Source of the DNA: Clostridium sp. OF09-36
Lineage (GTDB): Bacteria; Bacillota; Clostridia; Lachnospirales; Lachnospiraceae
DNA length: 64,000 nucleotides
NCBI RefSeq assembly: GCF_003481985.1
Contig: NZ_QUMD01000013.1
Span: forward strand, 37,995 to 101,994
Direction: 5' to 3'
The notes beneath the pieces were generated by a model. That model saw nothing but the letters and a program-made list of their open reading frames with translations, was not told the origin of the DNA and made no database searches. Position 1 is the stretch's first letter. Each line of letters opens with the position of its first letter. A program made the translations under genes and the position numbers. Below are positions 35,624 through 43,720 of the stretch, piece by piece.

Positions 35624-36241
35624 ATGGGCGGTTTTGGGAGCGGCGGCCACAATAAAAAGCATGAGCAGGTTGAAGAAAAAACAAGTGTCCGTGTAGATAG
35701 TTTCGCGGTATATAATTTTCTGCAGTATGACAAGTATATTCATTACAAAGAGAAAGTGGATATTCGCAGCGGCGGTACGGTTATTCGATATTATCCACAA
35801 AGCAGAGAAATGGAGATTCTGGAGAACCGTGCATTTTATCCGCTGGAGGTTTCAAGGGTAAAGAATATTGATGGAGTATCACAGCGCCTGTATTTTTATT
35901 GTCCATGCTGTGAGCGGCGTGTCCGGTATCTGTATCGTGACAGCCGGAAAGGTACATATCAGTGTAGGTTATGCTCGGGATTAAATTACAGGTCCCAACA
36001 GGTCAGCGGTCAAGAACAACTTCGCATGAAGATGGAGAATATTGTGGAGAAAAAAATGGGCTATTATGGATGGCATTATATCTGCGATTACATTGCGGAC
36101 CTTTCTATTCCACCCAAGCCCGCGTATATGCGATATGAAAAGTATGAAAAGCTGGTGTCGGAATTAAAAAAGATGCAGAGAGATTATCGTACCGCTTGCA
36201 TAAAAACTTTTACTGGATTTTGCAGTAAATATGGGTTTTGA
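35624..36241 (+). CDS. zinc-ribbon protein of phage/plasmid type
   Basis: A 205-aa protein with the frequent start MGGFGSGGHNKK. A zinc ribbon in the middle has CPCCERRVRYLY and CRLCSGLNYRSQ (two CxxC pairs, about residues 104-135). The C-terminal half is helical and basic. The family is common in mobile elements of Firmicutes; the four Cys suggest nucleic-acid binding. No function is established. Confidence 0.7.
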   Translation: MGGFGSGGHNKKHEQVEEKTSVRVDSFAVYNFLQYDKYIHYKEKVDIRSGGTVIRYYPQSREMEILENRAFYPLEVSRVKNIDGVSQRLYFYCPCCERRVRYLYRDSRKGTYQCRLCSGLNYRSQQVSGQEQLRMKMENIVEKKMGYYGWHYICDYIADLSIPPKPAYMRYEKYEKLVSELKKMQRDYRTACIKTFTGFCSKYGF

Positions 36242-36384
36242 TTTATGAACTGTGTATTGTTGCTTATGTGAGAGAAAACCATAGAAATTTATATTACGCC
36301 CATTTTTTTTAATAAACGAGGATAGCCGCATTGAATGCGGATGATATAGTATGATTATGATGATGGTGGTGGTGATGTGGATGC

Positions 36385-36582
36385 ATGAATAATGTAACAA
36401 TACGGAAAACCTTGAAAGAATGTAAGATACCACAATGGCGCCTGGCAGATGCATTAGGTATATCGGAAAATACTCTGGTACGGCGTATGCGGTATGAACT
36501 GGATAAACCTGCTGCCGCGCAGATTTTAAAAGTTATACATGATATCAAAAGAAGTGAAGAAAGCGTAGTGAAAATTGAATAA
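36385..36582 (+). CDS. small helix-turn-helix protein
   Basis: A 65-aa XRE-type DNA-binding protein: IPQWRLADALGISENTLVRRM is a clear helix-turn-helix. It ends KRSEESVVKIE. A G/T-rich run (GATGGTGGTGGTGATGTGG) lies just upstream. It is probably an element regulator. Confidence 0.7.
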   Translation: MNNVTIRKTLKECKIPQWRLADALGISENTLVRRMRYELDKPAAAQILKVIHDIKRSEESVVKIE

Positions 36583-36604
36583 TGGTATAAAGAAGGTGAA
36601 CTGA

Positions 36605-36715
36605 ATGTTTGGTGTGATAATAATCAGCGGATTCTTATTTTTGATAGTCTGTGAACTTGCGGCTATTTATGATGATATGACAACAAAAAAAGGAGATCAT
36701 GCAGATGAAAAATAA
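36605..36715 (+). CDS. small membrane protein (36 aa)
   Basis: 36 aa: MFGVIIISGFLFLIVCELAA forms one membrane helix, followed by an acidic/basic tail (IYDDMTTKKGDHADEK). GAAGGTG lies upstream. It overlaps the next gene by 11 bp, supporting translation. Its function is unknown. Confidence 0.45.
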   Translation: MFGVIIISGFLFLIVCELAAIYDDMTTKKGDHADEK

Positions 36716-36863
36716 AAACGAGACGGAAAATGCTTTACAGGCACTTCGCAGAGCGGGCGCGTTGATTAAGAATTTGGGAGAAGGGTGTGAACAGGGAGTC
36801 AAGCAGGAAATTTTTCTGAGGCAGCAGGTTTTGGCGGAGGAAACAGAGAATGAAAAGCATTAG
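36705..36863 (+). CDS. small hypothetical protein (52 aa)
   Basis: 52 aa from ATG 36705 (MKNKNETENALQALRRAGAL), amphipathic and helical. AAAGGAGATC lies upstream. Its 3' end overlaps the next gene by 14 bp, so the three genes are translationally coupled. Confidence 0.5.
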   Translation: MKNKNETENALQALRRAGALIKNLGEGCEQGVKQEIFLRQQVLAEETENEKH

Positions 36864-37299
36864 ATTTGAGACCGGTTATAAGACTTTTTCCATTAATGAT
36901 GATCCGGACAGGACAATCAGCTTTAACCCAACGGACGCAGACATTGTTCAGCGTTTTGCAAAGGCAATAAAAGAGCTGCAGTCCGAAAAAGAAACTATGG
37001 CGGACATACAACTGAATCCAGATGGAACTGCGGCCATTAATGATATGAGCTCATTGGAAGAAGCAAGCGCAACACTAGAGAAATTTAATGATCTCATTAA
37101 GCAGAAACTGAATTATATTTTCAATTCAGATGTATACGATGTAGTATTTGCCGGACAATCTCCATTTTCCATTGTGGGAAAAGATCATAAGCTGTTGTTT
37201 GAGGCATTTCTTGAGGCAGCTTTTGAGATGGTGAATGAAGAGGTTGGCGCAGCGACTCAAAGCCGTATTGGAAAATACACAGATAAATATAAAAAGTAG
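36850..37299 (+). CDS. putative tail assembly chaperone (G-like)
   Basis: A 149-aa protein (MKSIRFETGYKTFSINDDPD) with YIFNSDVYDVVFAGQSPFSIVG and an all-helical C-terminus. Position two frames before the tape measure gene, size and composition fit the tail assembly chaperone of siphophages. It ends TAT-AAA-AAG-TAG, and a second frame opens exactly there (see next entry), as expected for the G/GT frameshift arrangement. Assignment is by position rather than motif. Confidence 0.6.
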   Translation: MKSIRFETGYKTFSINDDPDRTISFNPTDADIVQRFAKAIKELQSEKETMADIQLNPDGTAAINDMSSLEEASATLEKFNDLIKQKLNYIFNSDVYDVVFAGQSPFSIVGKDHKLLFEAFLEAAFEMVNEEVGAATQSRIGKYTDKYKK

Positions 37300-37445
37300 A
37301 CTGGAGACGAACTATCGATACAGAAATATTACGTGTTATTGAAGAAATTCAGGGGCGAGGCAATACAGCAGAGGTTAAAAAGAGGAAGGAGGATATAGTA
37401 GTACTTGAAGTAATAAGAAAAATTGCATACAGCTCAGGCAGATAG
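37296..37445 (+). CDS. frame -1 extension of the tail chaperone (GT-like)
   Basis: An open frame with no start codon of its own begins at 37293 and reads KVDWRRTIDTEILRVIEEIQ and later EDIVVLEVIRKIAY, ending TAG 37443-37445. It lies in the -1 frame relative to the chaperone ORF and overlaps its last Lys codons (AAAAAG). It is either expressed by programmed -1 slippage, or a base is missing here as in other genes. Either way it is coding-like and belongs to the upstream gene. Confidence 0.5.
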   Translation, partial: VDWRRTIDTEILRVIEEIQGRGNTAEVKKRKEDIVVLEVIRKIAYSSGR

Positions 37446-37446
37446 A

Positions 37447-37548
37447 ATGGTATCTGTTAATGGCAAAATGGTGCCGGTGACTTTCAGAAATGAGAATCAT
37501 CGGCTTTTTGTATTATATAAGGCGGTGATTTATGATGCAGCAGAGTGA
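37447..37548 (+). CDS. possible very small ORF before the tape measure
   Basis: 33 codons from ATG 37447 (MVSVNGKMVPVTFRNENHRL), overlapping the tape measure start. It has no clear ribosome site. It may simply be a spacer. Confidence 0.25.
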   Translation: MVSVNGKMVPVTFRNENHRLFVLYKAVIYDAAE

Positions 37549-40533
37549 TGGATCAATTATTATTGATACCCAGATCAATACGGATGGCGCTGGTGTAGGT
37601 GGGAGAAAACTACAAAAGGAACTGGGCCGGGTAATAGATAATGCGGAGAAAGCAGCGGATAAGGTAAAAAAGGCTTTTGCTAAAGCTGGTGCTTTCACTT
37701 ATGATCCTCAAGCTATGGAGAAGGTGTTTGGAAAGACTGCTGCCCAAAATATTAAAAATTATGTAGATGCGATAGAACTGTATGGAAAACAAGCCGGACA
37801 AGTATTGAATAAACTAGATTCGTCATTACAGGATCAGACAAATGATTATAAGCGGGAAATTGAAAGCCTGTCAAAGGCCTTAAAGGATATGGAGCAAGAT
37901 GGTATGTATTTTGGTGATGAAGATTATGACAATACATACATTAAGCTTCAGAAGGTTACTCAGGCATTAAAAGATTATAAAAAAGAACTTGTCAGTCCTG
38001 CGGCAACTCCAAAGGTTGTTGATGTATCCACAATGTCTGGAAAGATAGGTCAGCTCTCAAAAGAGCTTTTGCATCTGGAGGATAAAGGAAAAGGCTTTGG
38101 AGATTCTGAATATGATGCAACCGCGGTAGCTCTTAAGCGTGCCCAGGAAGCCCTTGCAGCATACAAATCAGAGCTTTTCAAGACTGATGAACAGCGTCAA
38201 AAAGAAGCGAAATCAGTCAGGAAGCAGCAGGAAGCCCAGGAAAAGCTTAACCAAAAGCTGCAAGAAGCAAAAGAAAAAGAAGCCGCCGCTGCCGCTGAAT
38301 CCGAAAGGCTTAGGGAGATTGGCGAAAATGCCAAGGTGTCAAATGCTCATATCGTCAAGCTCCGGCAGGAACTGGAAGCTCTTGAAAACCGACAAAAGGA
38401 TCTGCAAAAGGCTGGAGTTGGTGTAGGATACAAAGAATATGACCGCAATGCGGCGAAAATCCGCAATTTGCGTGCTCAGATTAATGCCTATGCGTCAGAT
38501 ACGAAAAAGGCAAGCAAATCCACAAAGCAGATGAAGACAAGCATGGATCAGGGCGGAAAATCCGCTAAGAAATTTGGATCCAATATGACCGGACTCTTGA
38601 AAAGGCTTATTCTTTTTCGGATTCTTCGTACTGCTATATTCGCAGCTTTTCGTTCGGTACGCGAGGGAATGGAGAATATTGCTCAGTATTCGCCTGAGAC
38701 GAATAAGGTTATATCAAATGTCCTTTCGTCTCTTACGCAGCTGAAAAATTCATTTGCTACTTCATTTTCTCCTATTGCAGAATATGCTTCTCCTGCATTG
38801 GTAGAGTTCATCTCATTGCTTTCAGAAGCAGTTACGTGGACTTCTCAGTTTTTTGCGGCTCTTACCGGAAAAGATACATATACCAAAGCAACGAAGGTAG
38901 AGGAAGACTACGGCGCTGCCTTAAAAGAGAGTAACAAGCAGATAAAGGCACAGGAAAAGGCGAATAAAAAGCTGACGTATTCGTTTGATGAGCTTATCCA
39001 GGCCGGGAACAAATCAGATCAGGACAAGACCGGGTATGTAGGACCTACACCAGATCAGATGTTTACCACGGAAGAGGTATCAAACGACATAAAGGCCCGT
39101 GCTGATGCAGTGAAAAAGATATTCTCCGGCCTGTTTGCTCCGCTGAAAGAATCCTGGCTTGATAATGGCCCGGAAGTGATGCAGTCTCTCACAAACCTGT
39201 TTACATCCGCAAAACAGCTTGCACAGGACGTAGGCGCATCATTCATGCAGGTTTGGAATGTTGAAGGGTACGGAAAGACCATAACGGACAATCTGCTTAT
39301 AACATTTGCCAATCTGGCGCAAACTGTTGCGAATCTTATAACGCAGTTTGATAAAGCTTGGGTCTCAGGCGATACCGGGACAAAGATATTATGCCATCTG
39401 GGGGATATTTTGGTTACGTTATCAGGATTTTTTCGCTCAGCATCAGAAAGTATCAAGAATTGGGCTGCAAACTTGGACTTTTCTCCGCTGCTGAAATCCT
39501 TTGATAAGGTGCTTACATCCGTAAATCCAGTTGTAAGGGCTATTGGAAATTTGCTGCTATGGCTTTTAAATAATGTTTTGCTGCCTATCACAAAATGGGG
39601 TTTAGAACAGGCTCTGACCGGTGTGTTTGAACTTATAGCAGCGGCACTTGATACCCTTTGCGCAGTAATAGAAGCTTTGGAACCGGTTGGAGAATGGTTA
39701 TGGAATAGCTTTTTGCAGCCTATTGGGGAATGGACAGGGGAAATTATAATTAACGCCCTGAAATTGCTTACAGATGTTTTGAAAAAGTTCTCTGACTGGA
39801 TTAGTGAAAATAAAGAACTTGTAAGAACTATAACATATGCAATACTTGGCTTTTTTGCGGCTTGGACAATAATAAAGTTGGTATCTGATATTGGAAAGCT
39901 GTTTGTCGCATTAAAAGGCTTTATTAGTGTAATGGGCAAAGTCCTGGATTCTATAACACCGGTTAAACTGGCATTATGGGCAATAATAACACTTGCAGCC
40001 ATTTTATACGATAGCTGGGACAAAATGACTCCGACAGAAAGAATGATAAGCTTTCTGTTGGCAGCAGCTTCTGCGGCCGGAATTCTTGCAGTTGCCTTGG
40101 TGCGATTTCTGGTGCTGCAGGTGCGTTGGCTATGGGAGCATCTATTGCGGCAGGAATAGGAGCGGCAACGATTGCGATTAATGCAGGCAAACGGCAGACA
40201 CAGTCTATCTACAGCAATGCTGGGGGTGGAAGATCTGCAAAATACGCTTCTGCGGCTTCAATGTACAATATGCCACGCCTTGCTACTGGAACTGTAGTAC
40301 CGCCACGTGCCGGAGAGTTTGCCGCAATCCTTGGAGATAACAAGCGCGAGACAGAGGTTGTTTCCCCATTAAGCACGATGAAACAGGCATTGAAAGAAGC
40401 TCTGGCAGAAAGCGGAGGTAGTCGGGACATAACGGTTATCATGGAAGTGGACGGTCGGCGTTTTGGACAGGCAGTGTACAAGGCAAACAATGAAGAAAAA
40501 CAGCGTGTAGGTGTAAGGATGGTGACAGTGTGA
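37532..40533 (+). CDS. phage tail tape measure protein, frameshifted near its C-terminus
   Basis: About 1,000 aa. The N-terminal half is coiled coil with three related repeats of about 35-40 residues (GMYFGDEDYDNTYIKL; GKGFGDSEYDATAVAL; GVGVGYKEYDRNAAKI). Hydrophobic segments follow (about 355-375 and 690-900). The C-terminus has PPRAGEFAAILGDNKRETEV and MEVDGRRFGQAVYKANNEEK, typical of tape measure proteins. The frame breaks near 40105, where GCCTTGGTGCG lacks one G (Ala-Leu-Gly-Ala). A GGCGGTG site precedes ATG 37532; ATG 37535 is an alternative. It sets tail length in siphophages and is the only large virion gene in the element. Confidence 0.85.
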
Positions 40534-40637
40534 TGTTATTTGAAATTTTGGTTGCAGTTCCAGGCGTGGTCAGAATGGAAAACCACCGTTACCTTTATAC
40601 GGATATTTCCTACAATAGCATCACTGGTGTAGGATAA
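40533..40637 (+). CDS. truncated distal tail protein start (34 aa)
   Basis: ATG 40533 overlaps the tape measure TGA. It encodes MLFEILVAVPGVVRMENHRY, then LYTDISYNSITGVG and a stop. In tailed phages the distal tail gene follows here, so this looks like the stump of one, cut by a deletion; the next gene is unrelated AT-rich cargo. Confidence 0.4.
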   Translation: MLFEILVAVPGVVRMENHRYLYTDISYNSITGVG

Positions 40638-40687
40638 GGTATTATAGATTCAAGATGACGGCATTATCTAAAGTTGTTTATTTTTTG

Positions 40688-40720
40688 AAAGCATCTGTCA
40701 TGTGGGTCAGATGCTTTTCT
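40688..40720 (+). terminator. intrinsic terminator after the tail stump
   Basis: AAAGCATCTG (40688-40697) and CAGATGCTTT (40708-40717) pair perfectly around a 10-nt loop, then TCTTTT. Confidence 0.85.
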
Positions 40721-40782
40721 TTTGCGTAAACTTGTGATAATATGTGATTAAAAGTATGAATATTTGAAAAATGAGGTTTTCA

Positions 40783-41424
40783 ATGAATACCACGGTAAAG
40801 GGAATCCGGCAGGAACTTTTATACTCTGATAAGAGTTTTTTATTATCTGAGTTTTTTATGCCATCACAAGCACATTCTTTTAGAAAAATAAAAGAAATAA
40901 CGTATTGCTATGGGGATCATGGAAGTTTTGGATATTTAAGGTTCCACGGAAAAAACGGTTCGGTTGAGACATTTTTGTTTCGGAAAAAGAAAAATGAACA
41001 GGTATCAGAATTTTTGGATACCATACAAATAGGATATCCAGATGTGAAACTGAATGAACAGTATGAAAGAATTGATTGCCGATCAGCATATAATTACATG
41101 CCAGGAAGAAAAAAAGCATTATGCTGGATATCTGCATTCATTATTCTGCTGGGTTCATTCTTTTTCTACATGAATAATATGTCTTCCATTATGCACGACA
41201 AAAAAATTACGTTGGAAGCGTTTAATCAGTGTGAAATTGGAATGACATATGAGCAATGTGAGAAAATAATTGGATCTGCGGGAACTCCGCTTGCTGAGTC
41301 CGAAATTATAGATACAAACATGACAGCATATATGTGGTACGCCGATGAATACAGCGGAGCAAATGCAGAGTTATACTTTGTGGACGGAAAATTATATCAA
41401 AAAGCCCAAATCGGCTTAGAATAG
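40783..41424 (+). CDS. membrane protein with extracellular BLIP/SmpA-like domain (cargo)
   Basis: 213 aa from ATG 40783 (ATG 40771 also possible). A cytoplasmic N-terminal part (about 1-110, PH-like in length) is followed by one membrane helix (about 112-130, LCWISAFIILLGSFFFYM). The exported C-terminal domain reads ITLEAFNQCEIGMTYEQCEK, then YADEYSGANAELYFVDGKLY, a pattern like the DUF3862/BLIP and SmpA group of small beta-lactamase-inhibitor-like folds. GC content is very low compared with the host, so it is acquired cargo. Its function is unknown. Confidence 0.55.
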   Translation: MNTTVKGIRQELLYSDKSFLLSEFFMPSQAHSFRKIKEITYCYGDHGSFGYLRFHGKNGSVETFLFRKKKNEQVSEFLDTIQIGYPDVKLNEQYERIDCRSAYNYMPGRKKALCWISAFIILLGSFFFYMNNMSSIMHDKKITLEAFNQCEIGMTYEQCEKIIGSAGTPLAESEIIDTNMTAYMWYADEYSGANAELYFVDGKLYQKAQIGLE

Positions 41425-41433
41425 TTACTAAAA

Positions 41434-42099
41434 ATGAAAAATATACCAATGTATGTAGCGGATTCTTCATTTATACAAGATCCGAGGAAAAGTGTAGTAG
41501 AAAATGGCAAGTATTGCACACAAAGATATTCCACGCATGAGGTGGAAGCCATCTATCATGCTTTGAAGGTAACACGAAATAAATATCCTATGGATTTAAG
41601 AGGGATCGGCCTTGCAAACGAAAGCTGGATTGTGAAGTATAAGGCTAGATATGTTTTGTTTGAAATGATAATCCAACTCTTAGAGTTGTCGGATAATCCG
41701 CTTGACGAATTTTCAAAATCTATTGCTTATGTAACGAAAGGAGCCTTTTTTAGAAAATATGCGATAAATTTTTTTGAAAAATCAAAACCTTTTGTATCAG
41801 ATGAAACGTTAATGAAATTTTCATCTTTTCAGCCACTCAATATACATTTAACTTATGCTAAAGTTTACGAATCAGAACACGAATATGAAAAAGCAATTTC
41901 ATGCATGGAAGCAGCTCAAAAGTATGGAGGATCAGAAAATTTGTATTTTAAGCAAAAAATTAACGAGTTAGAATGCAAGTTGGTGAAAAATAGTCCAAAA
42001 AGAAGTAGGACAATGTCAGAGGATGATATCCAATTTGAAAAAGACATACGTTTTGCAGCACGATATTTAATTGATTATTTTAATGTGAATTATATTTAA
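41434..42099 (+). CDS. hypothetical cargo protein, helical repeat type
   Basis: A 221-aa soluble protein, mostly alpha-helical. YAKVYESEHEYEKAISCMEAAQKYG looks like one TPR motif (about residues 150-175). The N-terminus reads MYVADSSFIQDPRKSVVENG, and the C-terminus is basic. It is strongly AT-rich, like its upstream neighbour, 9 bp away, so the pair is probably one operon acquired together. No family was recognised. Confidence 0.5.
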   Translation: MKNIPMYVADSSFIQDPRKSVVENGKYCTQRYSTHEVEAIYHALKVTRNKYPMDLRGIGLANESWIVKYKARYVLFEMIIQLLELSDNPLDEFSKSIAYVTKGAFFRKYAINFFEKSKPFVSDETLMKFSSFQPLNIHLTYAKVYESEHEYEKAISCMEAAQKYGGSENLYFKQKINELECKLVKNSPKRSRTMSEDDIQFEKDIRFAARYLIDYFNVNYI

Positions 42100-42331
42100 A
42101 AATCGTCTAGTGCTATAAATACTGGAAGTTTTACGGATTGAGATATTAGCATAAACAGACACCTGTATGATATTACATTTTACAGCAGTCATGTGATGAA
42201 AAATTGTTTTGTCTTTTAAGTGCTTATGTAGTTATTTAGACAATCCGCGGAATGAGGGCATTTGTAAGTATATCCAAGTGCAGTTTCCAGAATAGATCTG
42301 GAAGGTGAAGAAATTCTAGTCGGATTATTTA

Positions 42332-42852
42332 AAGAAGTATGGTCGTGAGCCCTCAGCGGTCGAAATAGCCTGGTTTATGGGATAGTCAGGGCGATACAGG
42401 AAAATGCCTGTATGGTGATCCTGAGAAGCCTGGACGTACCTGTAGTAGGGAATGACGGCACAGAAGATACAACCGTGGGCATCCTGGTGGCAGCAGGTGA
42501 CAACCTGGAGGAGAATGTTGTGGACCAGATGGAACGGGAAAGCCTCTGCGCTACCCTGTGGCGCTGCGTGGACAGTCTGCCAGGGATCCAGCCGGACGTG
42601 ATCCTGAGCCGATACGGCCAGAACCTCACAATAAAGGGCTGCGGGGATGCGTGCGGGATAACTGCAGCAGAGGCAAGGAAACAGCATGACAAGGCGCTGA
42701 GGAACCTCAGAAGTGGCGAGAACGGGAAGCTGCTGCGTCCGTTCCTTCCGGATTATGCACAGATCTACAGCAGCGTCCTGGTCGGGAACGGTTGGGAGCG
42801 TTTCAACCAGACCTGGACAAGTTCAACGGAGCAGGTAGCCTTGGAACTGTAG
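42332..42852 (+). pseudogene. decayed sigma-70 family factor
   Basis: Fragments of a phage-type sigma factor in two frames. KKYGREPSAVEIAWFMG (from 42332) resembles region 3. In another frame come RAIQENACMVILRSLDVPV and a region-4-like segment (LWRCVDSLPGIQPDVILSRY, then GITAAEARKQHDKALRNLRS) up to the stop at 42852. Regions 1-2 are absent. At least one frame change and a 5' deletion have occurred, so this is probably a true remnant, although one break could be a sequencing error. Confidence 0.6.
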
Positions 42853-42881
42853 GTGTTGCGACATCGCAACGGTGCTTTTTT
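42850..42881 (+). terminator. terminator with palindrome shared with element 2
   Basis: GTTGCGACATCGCAAC (42855-42870) makes a 7-bp stem, and a T-run follows after GGTGC. The block 42850-42870 (21 bp) is identical to the reverse complement of 49680-49700 in element 2. Confidence 0.7.
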
Positions 42882-42884
42882 CTG

Positions 42885-42907
42885 TGATACTAAAATGATA
42901 CTAAAAA
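42885..42907. repeat. 23-bp end repeat, right copy (candidate integrase arm sites)
   Basis: Identical to 29076-29098 and in the same orientation. It lies about 97 bp inside attR. Confidence 0.7.
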
Positions 42908-43003
42908 ATGAACGAAACACAAAAATCAGCATTAAAAATCGGCAAATAATACCCTGTAACAACGGAAATATCAGCAAAAAAGAGCTGAAAAGTTCCTATC
43001 TAT

Positions 43004-43037
43004 TATAGTATTGAAAACCAGATAGCAAGCGGAAAAG
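43004..43037. repeat. attR, right attachment repeat of element 1
   Basis: Direct copy of 29004-29037 (32 of 34 bp; the first 20 identical). Excision between the two would remove exactly 14,000 bp and restore a DUF1836 promoter with TTGCTA and TATAAT 17 bp apart. Confidence 0.88.
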
Positions 43038-43093
43038 AAAAAACAAAAAGTATTAAATGAAAACAAAAAGTTTTATAAAATTTTTGAAAGTGA

Positions 43094-43122
43094 TTGAATT
43101 TTCCACTGGGAATGTCTATAAT
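43094..43122 (+). promoter_or_regulatory. ridA promoter
   Basis: TTGAAT (43094-43099), 17 bp, TATAAT (43117-43122), 36 bp before the ridA ATG. Confidence 0.8.
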
Positions 43123-43158
43123 AAAAATTATAAAGATTGAACAAAGGAGAGATTTCTT

Positions 43159-43539
43159 ATGAAGAAAGTATTAGCAACCAACAATGCTCCGGCTGCGATC
43201 GGACCATATTCCCAGGCAATCCATGCAGACAAATTTGTATTCGTTTCCGGCCAGCTTCCAATCGACCCGGCTACCGGTGAGTTTGCAGGCGCAGACATCG
43301 CAGCACAGACCAAGCAGTCCTTAACCAACATCAAAAACATTCTCGAGAGCGACGGACTGAGCATGGCTAACGTTGTAAAGACCACGGTCCTTCTGAAAAA
43401 TATTTCTGACTTCGGCGCTATGAACGAGGTTTATGCTACCTTCTTTGAGGGTGCATGCCCGGCAAGAGCAGCTTTCGAGGTTGCAGCGATCCCGAAGGGA
43501 GCACTGGTAGAGATCGAGGCAATCGCATACGCTGAGTAA
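43159..43539 (+). CDS. ridA: RidA family reactive-intermediate deaminase
   Basis: A 126-aa trimeric enzyme that hydrolyses enamine/imine intermediates, such as those released by PLP-dependent dehydratases. The family signature is complete: IGPYSQAI near the start, VFVSGQLPIDP, then ARAAFEVAAIPKGALVEIEAIA with the substrate-binding Arg and Glu. AAAGGAGA lies 9 nt upstream of the ATG. It is monocistronic, between its own promoter and a terminator. Confidence 0.95.
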   Translation: MKKVLATNNAPAAIGPYSQAIHADKFVFVSGQLPIDPATGEFAGADIAAQTKQSLTNIKNILESDGLSMANVVKTTVLLKNISDFGAMNEVYATFFEGACPARAAFEVAAIPKGALVEIEAIAYAE

Positions 43540-43626
43540 TCCGGCGGAAAAACAGAGCCTGAATGCGAGGCAAAGCGTCATGTCTGTCAACGGATATGCG
43601 TGTATGAACGAAAATACCCGATGAAT

Positions 43627-43673
43627 AAAACAGCAGGTACTGCGAACAAAGGTTTGCGGTACCTGCTGTTTTG
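43627..43673 (+). terminator. intrinsic terminator after ridA
   Basis: AAAACAGCAGGTAC and GTACCTGCTGTTTTG form the base of a long stem, with an imperfect upper part. Confidence 0.88.
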
Positions 43674-43720
43674 TGGTAGAATGGGGTGATCAAAATAGAT
43701 TTTGAAAGGATAACAGCGCA

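Larger units (their letters stand above)
29004..43037. mobile_element. integrated element 1: 14-kb prophage remnant or phage satellite
   Basis: It is bounded by direct repeats and carries a tyrosine integrase, two type I toxin-antitoxin modules, CI/Cro-type regulators, a replisome organiser, a DnaC-like loader, a tail chaperone and tape measure, and AT-rich cargo. Base composition is clearly lower in GC than the flanking chromosome, strikingly so from 40.7 to 42.3 kb. No terminase, portal, capsid, holin or endolysin gene is seen. It is a decayed prophage or a satellite; the sequence alone does not decide. Confidence 0.85.

Noticed and set aside
37532..38460. Tape measure repeats as a separate repeat-protein gene
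   Set aside because: The repeats are continuous with the tape measure frame and agree with its coiled-coil N-terminus.
42100..42331. tRNA or other RNA gene in the gap before the sigma remnant
   Set aside because: The stretch is AT-rich with no cloverleaf, promoter or terminator that I could see.
29004..43037. Conjugative element (ICE)
   Set aside because: No relaxase, coupling protein or type IV secretion gene is present.
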